64,000 bases of DNA. Source: Hyperoodon ampullatus. Lineage: Eukaryota > Chordata > Mammalia > Artiodactyla > Ziphiidae. The translations under genes were made by a program, and so were the position numbers. The notes beneath the pieces were generated by a model. It searched no databases, was not told the origin of the DNA, and saw nothing but the letters and a program-made list of their open reading frames with translations. Each line of letters begins with the position of its first letter. Position 1 is the stretch's first letter. Below, piece by piece: positions 56,131 through 64,000 of the stretch. Location of the stretch: positions 93,766,942 to 93,830,941 of the forward strand of contig OX457056.1 in NCBI GenBank assembly GCA_949752795.1, given 5' to 3'.

Positions 56131-56828
56131 AAGTGAACTAGTCCTGCTCTCTTGTTTTCCTAGAATAATTGAGATCCAGAAGAGCTATGGGCATATGCCG
56201 CATCATATAGGCAGTTAAAGATGAAGCCAAGGACCCAGTCTGGGAGTTTCAGGTTCGCTGCTGTTTCTGTTCTGCCTCCTGGCTTTCATTCAAAGGAAAA
56301 GCAATCTCATCCCAAGTGGCTTAAAAAATTATTCAAAAGAAGTTCAGACGACTCTGATTTGGGAATGCCCCATCTTTGGATATGAAATTGCCCTGCAAAG
56401 TTCATCATCCAAACCCTTCTGTGCAAAGACCTCTTCACCAAACTTCCTATGGTATTCACATACAAGTCAGTTTAGACTTCAAGGTAAAAGTTGTTTTTTT
56501 TTTTAAGTTTCTTCTTCCATTATTAAAATAAAGCTGTTGTTGAAATTAACATATCAGATGGAACAACAAAACTAGAAATAACTTAGATCTCTGAAGATAA
56601 TTTATTCATTAAATTAGAACTTTTAAATATAGGCAAAAGAGAAAATAACTATTATTAAAATGTTCCAACCAAATTGCTGCTTATCTTACACTATGCTAAT
56701 TAGTAACAGCACCCAAAACTCACTCTTCCACAACCATCAGAGAAAACTGGAGATTATAGAAAGGCTGTGGGAGGAGGGTGATAGGCGTGGAGGGCGGGGG
56801 CTGCTACTAGTCATTAGAAAGGCTGAAT
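56131..56828. other. Mostly unique sequence
   Basis: 56150-56240 may be a degraded antisense MIR ('gcagttaaagatgaagccaa'), which is weak. The rest is unrecognised. Confidence 0.3.
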
Positions 56829-56845
56829 AAAAACCATTACGGTTT

Positions 56846-57165
56846 TTTTTTTTTAATTTATTTTTGGCTGCCTTGGGTTCTCGTTGCTGCGCGTGGGCTT
56901 TCTTTAGCTGCCGTTCACGGGGACTACTCTTTGTTGTGGTGCGCGAGCTTCTCATTGCGGTGGCTTCTCTTCTTGCGGAGCACTGGCTCTAGGCATGCAG
57001 GCTTCAGTAGTTGTGTCTCACAGGCTCTAGAGCGCAGGCTCAGTAGTTGTGGCGCACGGGCTTAGTTGCTCCGTGGCACGTGAGATCTTCCCGGACCAGG
57101 GATTTGAACCTGTGTCCCCTGCATTGGCAGCAGGATTCTTAACCACTGCGCCACCAGAGAAGCTC
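56846..57165 (-). mobile_element. CHR-2-type tRNA-Glu SINE, long (~320 bp) form
   Basis: Minus-strand copy with T-tail, 'tttggctgccttgggttctc', 'gcttagttgctccgtggcac', 'gagatcttcccggaccaggg' and the end 'aaccactgcgccaccagag'. The TSD is aaaaaccattacggttt (56829-56845) / aaaaaccattaaggttt (57166-57182), one difference. It retains the tail domain that is missing from the ~200-bp copies elsewhere in the window. Confidence 0.94.
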
Positions 57166-57309
57166 AAAAACCATTAAGGTTTGAGTTCAAAACCATCCTT
57201 GGGATTTGTGCCCAGATTGTTAATATTTCTTTCTTCTTCCCACCACCCTGAGGACAACCCTTTAATATGTGCTTGTTAGGTTTCTCAAGATTAAATCCCC
57301 TTCAATCCG

Positions 57310-57560
57310 TTTTCTGCACACAGACAGAATGATCCCAATAAAGCACAAAATATACTAGGTCACATTCCCACTTACAACCCTCAAAGTCTTCTCATTGCCC
57401 TTAGAAAAATGCAAACTCCTTAGTGTGAACTACTGGTCCCATCACAGTCTTAGCCCTGCTTGCTTCTCAATTTTATCTTTCTCCTGTATTCTCTGTCTCA
57501 GCCACATAGGACTGTATTCAGTATTTCATTTGAGAGCCTTTATCGATGCTGACCCCTTAG
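57310..57560 (+). mobile_element. L2 LINE fragment
   Basis: 'cacattcccacttacaaccc', 'aaatgcaaactccttagtgt' and 'cacagtcttagccctgcttg' are L2 blocks. Confidence 0.7.
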
Positions 57561-57610
57561 CTGGATGCATACTTTTCTTTTAAATGTTGGATGTATAATG
57601 TAATATCATA

Positions 57611-58031
57611 TGCTATGGACTGACTTGTGTACTCCCAAAATTCATATGTTGAAGCTCTAACCTCCAGTGTGATTGTATGTGGAAATAGGGCCCTTAGGAG
57701 GTAATTAAGGGTAAATGAGGTCATGAGTGTGAGGCCCTAATCAGATAAGATTAGTGTCCTCATAATAAGAGAAACCCAATAGCTCTCTTTCTCTCTTGCT
57801 CACTCTCTCTCTCTCTCTCTCCATGTGTGCACATTTAAGTGGTCACTGAGCACACAGAAAGATAGATGGTAGCTCCCTACAAGCCAAGAGAAGAAGCTTC
57901 AGAATCAAACCTACTTTTCTGGCACCTTGATCTTGGACATCCCACCTTCAGAACCATGAAAAATAAATTTCTGTTGTTTAAGCCACCCAGTCTATGGTAT
58001 TTTGTTATGGCAGCCTGAGCTGGCTAATACA
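57611..58031 (+). mobile_element. Solo LTR, MaLR-like, 421 bp
   Basis: Starts TGCTATGGACTGACTTGTG and ends ...AGCTGGCTAATACA, with 'tttctgttgtttaagccacc' and 'tctatggtattttgttatgg' near the 3' end. The flanks tcata (57606-57610) / ttata (58032-58036) may be the 5-bp duplication. A (CT)n tract (about 57795-57821) has grown inside. Confidence 0.82.
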
Positions 58032-58079
58032 TTATAGATAATATTTTAAAAATGATAAAATAATAATAATAACAGCAAC

Positions 58080-58295
58080 GATAATGTAGTTTGTGTGTTC
58101 TGGGCATTGTGCTAACCATTTTATAATGTAATATCTCACATAATCTTCAAGACAACCCATAATATAGCTATCATTGTTTCCATTTTATGAATAAAATGAA
58201 GTTCAGAAGGTTATATCTTTCTTTTAGCAATGATAAACCTGAAGTCAATAAAGGTTAAAATAATATGCACAAGTCACACACACAAGGTGAGCTGA
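58080..58295 (-). mobile_element. MIR-type SINE
   Basis: Antisense 'gtgctaaccattttataatg', 'ttccattttatgaataaaat', 'gaagttcagaaggtta' and 'gcacaagtcacacacacaag' match MIR3/MIRc-like copies. Confidence 0.65.
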
Positions 58296-58522
58296 GGCGC
58301 AAGAATTGTGACTTGGCCCTAACTGGCTGCATGTCCTTTGCACCTAATTGCTGCCCGAGTGCCTGCCCAGAGAAGATTAAAACCCTAGTGTCCAATGAAG
58401 GACTGCTAAAGGACATCCTTGGGATGTCTTGCCTAAAAATATGTGGTAGCTGCCTCAAGTATCTAAAGGCCTGGAGGAGTGACTAATTTGGAAGAGAGAC
58501 TGGATTTATTTTCTAAGAACTT

Positions 58523-58640
58523 TTTTCTTTTGGCTACGCCTTGCGGCTTGACAGAATCTTGGTTCCCGACCAGGGATTGAACCCAGGCCCTCAGCAGTGA
58601 AAGTTCGGAGTCCTAACCACTGGACCGCCAGGGAATTCCC
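58523..58640 (-). mobile_element. CHR-1-like tRNA-Glu SINE
   Basis: Minus-strand copy from a T-rich tail through 'ggctacgccttgcggcttga', 'ccaggccctcagcagtgaaa'-type sequence and the end ...ggaccgccagggaattccc. The TSD is tctaagaactt (58512-58522) / tccaagaactt (58641-58651). Confidence 0.94.
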
Positions 58641-58659
58641 TCCAAGAACTTAAGCAAGG

Positions 58660-59560
58660 CCATTTGAATCAATGGCAGGAAATTTCTGAAAACAGCTTTC
58701 AGCCCAGTAAAACAAAGAATTTTCTAACAGTTCATAGATGAAATGGCTGTCTGGAGACCTGGGTCACTCTTCATAAGTGAGCTCAAGAAGGAACTGGAAA
58801 TTAATTCAAGGACAGTATGGAGATGATCAGACAGCAGATGGTGGTTGAACCAGAAGACCTCTGAGGTTCCATCCAGCTCCAGGAATAAATGACCCTTGGT
58901 TTTCACAATGGGTGGACTCTTCAGGATCTTATTGTTGGTACAGCCATTTAATCTGGCAAAACACATGGTCCTAAACCAGCCAGACCTGTTTGGTGAAGAT
59001 GTGGTTGCACTTTTCTGCCACTTTTCTAGCCAGCTTTCCTTTTACTGAATGCCTGAGGGGAGGTACAATGAAGGGTCTATTCTTGTTTGGGAATAAGTAA
59101 TTGCACTTGTGAGTAGGTAAAGATCATCCCAGTTCTCCAACCTTACTTCATCCTCTTCCCCTGCCCTCCTAAAGCCCAAATGGGATGGTGAGAGACAACA
59201 GGGCTCAGGGAGGGAAGTTAAACCTTCCAGCTTCCATCTTTCATAAGCAAAATCATAAAAATATTACTTTATAAAAGGACGTTCTATATTTTACAAAAGG
59301 AAATTTTAGTTGGAAAACTATTGGAGAAGAGGGAAGGTAAACAAATATTTCTAGCTTGCTATAGTTCACTTAGCCAAGTTGGAAGCAGATTTATTCTTTT
59401 TCTGGGATTGTTTTACTTTTCACTGTTTTTTCCCCCCACATTTAATTATACAAATCATCAAGCTTTTGTTCTCCCAATATACTTAAGTAACACTGGATGC
59501 TTTCTTTTCATTTTAGACTGACCAGCACAGTTCTCAATAAATTAACTCAGCCAATTTGTG
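58660..59560. other. Unique sequence
   Basis: Nothing recognised over 900 bp. The 80-codon minus-strand frame at 58724-58966 has no recognised similarity. Confidence 0.3.
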
Positions 59561-59564
59561 TTTT

Positions 59565-59685
59565 GCTTTAAAGCAATAAATAAATGTCCTGAATGCCTAC
59601 TCTGTGCTAGGGTCTATGCTAGACTTTGGGATACAAAAAAATGAAGAAATCCTGGTCTCCACCTTGGAGGAAAACCTTACTGATT
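59565..59685 (+). mobile_element. L2 LINE fragment
   Basis: 'gaatgcctactctgtgctag' and 'ctttgggatacaaaaaaatg' are the L2 end blocks. The piece at 60240-60560 may belong to the same copy. Confidence 0.7.
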
Positions 59686-59689
59686 TTTT

Positions 59690-60035
59690 TGGGTTGCAAA
59701 TCATAAAAACCAAACTTGAATTAGCTGAAGCAAAAAGGGGAGTTCATTGACTCACATAGTCAAACCATAGAAATGACCGGGATGACATGAACTACAGCCT
59801 TGAGTGCTTTCCAGATGTTTCTTCCCGTCTCTTAGCTTGATTTCTGTTTTGGCAACTCCCCATGAAACTGACCCCATAACAATCAAGAACTCCGGGTTCC
59901 ACCTTCCTTAATTCACCACCCAAGAGGAAAAAGCTTTTCCATACAGTTGCATGTAAAAACGTCCTAGGAAAGAACTTGATTGGTCCAGCATAGGTCACAT
60001 GCTGCCAGACACTGTGGCTACAGGGGCAGAGCCAG
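59690..60035 (-). mobile_element. Ancient mammal-wide interspersed repeat, family unresolved
   Basis: 'aattagctgaagcaaaaagg', 'ggagttcattgactcacata' and 'ttgattggtccagcataggt' followed by cacatgct follow a common mammalian repeat pattern. It separates two L2 pieces and so inserted into, or replaced, part of that L2. Confidence 0.5.
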
Positions 60036-60239
60036 CAACCTTAAAAAAAAAAAGGTTTATTAAAGTATAATTGATATACAATTTAATATGTACAGTTTGA
60101 TGAGTCTGGACATCAGCTACCATTTAAATCTCATATTACAACAGAGGGGTCTACAAGGGGAGAGAGGGAGGAACAGTTTCCTAAAGCAAAGGGGGTGCTA
60201 TTCCTTGAATAAAGAATGGCTCCTGTGCAGACAAAAGGC

Positions 60240-60560
60240 CACAAATACACCTCAGGGAGCTTTCTAGTTTATAGGGAAGACAGATATTCAAACAAATAAT
60301 AATAATGCAATGTTTTACAAGTTTTAATGGAAGTATGTTTAAGAGTAAGGCTGAGGGTCATCAAAGCATGAGAAAGCAATTAATTTTTCCTAGAGGTTCT
60401 GGAGGAGCTGAGTTCATGGAAGAATGAGAAAAGATGGGAAAATAGGCCAAAATCAGGTTGTGGTAGGCCTTGTGTACTAAGTTAAGGAGTTCAGACACAT
60501 TTCAGCGGGCCACAGGATAGGACTTGAGAATTTTATGCAGGGGAGTGGCACAGTACCACT
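60240..60560 (+). mobile_element. L2 LINE fragment
   Basis: 'tttctagtttatagggaaga', 'ggttgtggtaggccttgtgt' and 'ggacttgagaattttatgca' match the L2 3' region. Confidence 0.6.
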
Positions 60561-61330
60561 TGGACTGGAGTACCACTTGGAGACACCCTCCACTGGAACC
60601 TGCCCTTTAGGAGACACAGGTCTGGCCCCCATACAGACACATCAATTTCCACAAGGCAAGGAGTCCACAGGGCCAGTGGGATGTGTCCACTCACAGCCTG
60701 TGTTCTTCCCCACTTCTAGATCACAATCTGAGTGCTCGGGAACTGAAACTCCCTGCTCAAAGAATCCCAAGCCTGCTGTTAGGGTTTGTAAATTGTGCAG
60801 GCCTTCATAGGTCTATCCTCTAAGCCCAACAGGTGGCTGTTTGTTGGAACTATGGGAAAGAACTTGGTTGTGTAAGTTGGGATGTCTGCATGTATGTGAG
60901 GCCATTTATAGTGAGACACAGCTATGGGGTGGGAAAAGAAGAGGTTGGGCAATGGGATGGAAACCTCCATTTTAATTCTTCTTTGGGACCTGCAAATATC
61001 AGGGGTGGGCCTGAGTTACCCACTATCAGGTAACCTAGATAACAGTGGGCTGTGAATTTTAGTGGGAAAGAGTGGAAACAAAGAGGAGTGGATGTAGTTG
61101 AGAGACATTTCTAAAGTTGGCCTTATAGGATTCAATGACCAATTGAATGTGAGGCATGAGGAGAAAAAAGAATAAATAAAGGTTCCAGTTTCCAGCTTGG
61201 GTGACTGCAGTGCCATAATAAAATTAACAGTATAAGAAAAGAAACAGGAGTGGAAAAAAGATAATACTATGATAAAAATGATTTTCTTGTGTTTTCACTA
61301 AATATGTGGATTACCAATGTCCCTTTGAGG
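60561..61330. other. Unique sequence
   Basis: Nothing recognised. A 91-codon frame at 60535-60810 has no recognised similarity. Confidence 0.3.
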
Positions 61331-61596
61331 AGACAGTAATAATCAAGAAATCAAGAAGAAGGAAGGAAATAATAAAGATTATAATGAAAATCAATGAAAT
61401 AGAGAATAGAAAAACAATAGATAAAATCAATAAAACCAAAAAGCTGTTTCTTTGAAAACATAATTAAAACTGACCAACCTTTAGCTAGATTGACCAAGAA
61501 AAAGAGAGAAGACTCAAATGACTAGAATCAGAAATAAGAAAGGGAACATTATTACCAATCTTACTGAAAAAAAAAATTATAAAAAAAATACTATGA

Positions 61597-61817
61597 GAGA
61601 GGGTTAAATTAGGAATTTGAGATTAATGGATATACAACACTACTACATATAAAATAGATAAACCACAAGAATCTACTGTATATTACAGGGAACTATATTC
61701 AATATCTTGTAATAACCTATAAAGGAAATGAGCCTGAAAAGTGATAATTGAATCACTTTGCTGTACACCTGAAACTAATACAACATTGTAAATCAACTAT
61801 ACTTCAATTTAAAAAAG
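61597..61817 (+). mobile_element. Younger L1 3' end nested in the old L1
   Basis: A 220-bp L1 tail ('gatatacaacactactacat' ... 'atcaactatacttcaattt') interrupts the host L1's ORF2. The TSD is aatactatga (61587-61596) / aatactataa (61818-61827). Host ORF2 sequence resumes directly after it. Confidence 0.88.
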
Positions 61818-62089
61818 AATACTATAAGCAATTGTATGCCAGTACATCAGATTACTCAGATAAAATGGACAAATTCTTAGAAAGACACAAACTACCGAAG
61901 CTGACTCAAGAAGAAATAGACAATCTGAACAGATCTATAACAAGTAAAGAAATTTAAGTAGTAATTTTTTTAAAAACTACCCACAAAGAAAATCCCAGGC
62001 CCAGATGATTTCACTGCTGAATGCTATCAAACATTCAAGAATAATTAATATCAATTCTTCACAAACTTCCAAAAAAAGAGAAAAAAGGG

Positions 62090-62415
62090 GAACTCGTGTT
62101 ATGGTTATTTTATGTGTTAAATTGTGCCGTGGGGTGCCCATATTAAATATTATTTTGGGGTGTACCTATGAGGTTGTTTCCGAATTAGATTAGCATTTGA
62201 ATTGGTGGACTCAGTAGATCGCCCTCCCCAATGTGGGTGGGCATGATCCAATCCATTGAGGGTCTAACTAAAACAAAAGGCAGAGAAAGGAAGAATTCAT
62301 CTGTTCTTCTTCTTCCTTGCCTGCTTGAGCTGGGACACTAGTCTTTTCCTGCCCTTGGACTAGAATTTATGCCATCAGCTCCCCTGGTTCTCAGGCCTTC
62401 AGACTGGGACTAAAA
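62090..62415 (+). mobile_element. LTR-like mammal-wide repeat within the old L1
   Basis: 'gtgttatggttattttatgt', 'attagcatttgaattggtgg' and 'gccctccccaatgtgggtgg' are the opening blocks of a common mammalian LTR/MER family. Its 3' end is weak. It lies precisely where the host L1 lacks the central reverse transcriptase region. Confidence 0.6.
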
Positions 62416-63599
62416 TGACACCCTTACCTCACATCATATACAAAATTAATTCAAAATGCATCAAAGAACTAAATATAAGAGCTAAACTGTAAAACTTAGA
62501 AGGAGATATTGGGATAAATCTTTACGACCTCAGATTTGACAATGGATTTATAGATATGACACTGAAAGCATGAACAATAAAAGAAAAAATAGATAAATTA
62601 GACTTCATCAAATGAAAATTTTTGTGCTTCAAAGGACATTATCACAAAAGTGAAAAGAATGGGGAAGAAATATTTGCAAATCAAATATCTCATAAGGAAC
62701 ATGTATCTATACATAAAGAGCTCATACAACTCAATAATAAAAAGATAGATAACTCATTGGAAAATGAACTGAATAAACATTTCTCCAAAGAAGATAGATA
62801 GACAAATAACCAGTAAGCATATGAAGATGTTTGACATTATTAGTCCTTAGGGAAATGCAAATCAAACCTACAATGATATATCACTTCACAGCCACTAGAA
62901 TGGCTAGAATTAGAAAGTCAGATAATAATAAGTGTTGACAAGAATCTAGAGAAACCAGAATCCTCATACACTGCTAGTGGGAGCAAAATGATGCAGCCAC
63001 TTTGGGAGACAGTTGGATAGTTCTTCAAATGGTTAAACATAGAGTGACCACAAGACCCAGCAGTTCCACTCCTAGGTATATACCTAAAAGAAAGAAAACA
63101 TATGTCCACATATAAACATGTTCACAAATGTTTACAGTCAAACGGTGGAAACATCCCAGATGTCCATCAAATGATAAATAAATGAACAAAATGTTGTTTG
63201 CCATCTATACAAAGGAACATTATTCAGCCAAAAAAAAGAATGAAGTACTGATACATGCTATAACATGGACAAACTTTGAAAACATTACGCCAAGTGAAAG
63301 GAGCCAGACACAAAGGCTACATATTATGTGATTCCATTTAGATGACATCCTAATCTATAAAGACAGAAAGTAGATTGGTGGTTGCTTAGGGCTGGATAAG
63401 CTGGAAGGACAAAGAGGTGATGGCTGAAGTGTACAGGATTTCTTTTGAAGGTGATGGAATGCTCTAAAATTAACTGTGGTGATGGTTGCACATATCTGTC
63501 ACTATATTAAAAACCATTGAATTATATACTTTAAATGGGTGAATTGCATGGTATGTGAATTATCCCTCAATAAAACTGTTATTTTTTTTTTAAGGCACC

Positions 63600-64000
63600 T
63601 TGAAGGGAAGAGGAAATAAGTAAGTGAGCATTTGGACACATATTTAAAACAAAATGTCCAGATTCCCTTTGGGAAATTGCCAGAGATGATAAGTTATTCT
63701 GCACCTGAATATACAAACAACATTTAGGTATCAAAATTCATAATTACTTAAAAGCTTAAAAATGAAAAGTGTTCATCCCATCCTATTGCCTATTAAAGGT
63801 GTAATTAATCCCCATTTCCTGGCCTCATATCTCCCTGTGGAAATATTCTTCCAGTGTAACACTCCTAGCTTCTCCCATCCCCGACCCCAGTTTAGTAGCA
63901 ACTTACCTGATCGGTGAATTTGAAAGTGCAACTGAGCATGCTCTCTAGTGCAGCTGGGCCTGTCCACAGAGAGGCATTTAGTAAGCTCCGTGTGGTAATG
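63600..64000. other. Unique sequence at window end
   Basis: Nothing recognised. Confidence 0.3.

Larger units (their letters stand above)
61335..63593 (+). mobile_element. Old L1 (L1M-type) composite, internally deleted
   Basis: Left piece (61335-62085): ORF2 linker and early reverse transcriptase region in pieces (for example a ...YYKQLYASTSDYSDKMDKFLERHKLPKL... frame at 61818-61957). Right piece (about 62416-63593): late ORF2, the C-terminal region and the 3'UTR, ending 'tatccctcaataaaactgtt' plus A/T tail. The central reverse transcriptase with its FADD motif is missing. Two other repeats sit inside (61597-61817 and 62090-62415). Stops are frequent in every frame. Confidence 0.85.

Noticed and set aside
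8702..58031. CRISPR array suggested by recurring similar blocks
   Set aside because: The recurring blocks are dispersed mammalian repeats in both orientations, with no regular spacing; the genome is eukaryotic.

Overview
The window is nuclear DNA of a mammal, most likely a toothed whale (dolphin-type cetacean). The main evidence is seven copies of a short (about 200 bp) tRNA-Glu-derived CHR-2-type SINE, together with CHR-1-like tRNA SINEs, one longer (about 320 bp) CHR-2-type copy, and L1 tails of the cetartiodactyl type. The background is old mammal-wide MIR, L2, hAT/Charlie, Tigger and MaLR-like LTR copies. The species assignment is an inference from repeat families recalled from memory.

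No host protein-coding gene can be supported. Every long reading frame that I recognise is repeat-derived: L1 ORF2, SINE read-through, a Tigger-like transposase or a Tc1/mariner-like transposase. The remainder is intergenic or intronic. One exon-like segment (6244-6378) has good-looking splice sites but no demonstrable coding content.

Layout. 1-5.5 kb: unique sequence, an L1 tail with a clean target-site duplication (TSD), and a decayed DDE transposase (2.69-3.36 kb). 5.5-13 kb: mostly unique, with a 188-bp hAT miniature element, a DDE_1-like C-terminal remnant and a solo LTR. 13-19 kb: MIR and other ancient repeats, a short L1 tail and an unexplained GC-richer block. 19-26.6 kb: an internally deleted Tigger element beside an L2, then a second L2 split by a SINE and a 4.4-kb L1 whose ORF2 carries at least five stops and about four frameshifts. 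26.6-38.2 kb: unique DNA, two SINEs in opposite orientation, L2 and L1 fragments, GT and AC tracts 550 bp apart, and a 642-bp LTR-like element. 38-54 kb: old L1, L2 and MIR with three further short CHR-2 SINEs, one nested in an LTR. 54-64 kb: L1, L2, LTR and SINE copies, ending in a composite old L1 (61.3-63.6 kb).

The genes do not work together, because none is functional here. The value of the window lies in its record of nested, dateable insertions. I did not find a new biological system. The best leads are the domain-bearing transposase remnants, the uncharacterised LTR, the exon-like segment and several repeat-free AT-rich blocks that may be conserved non-coding elements.
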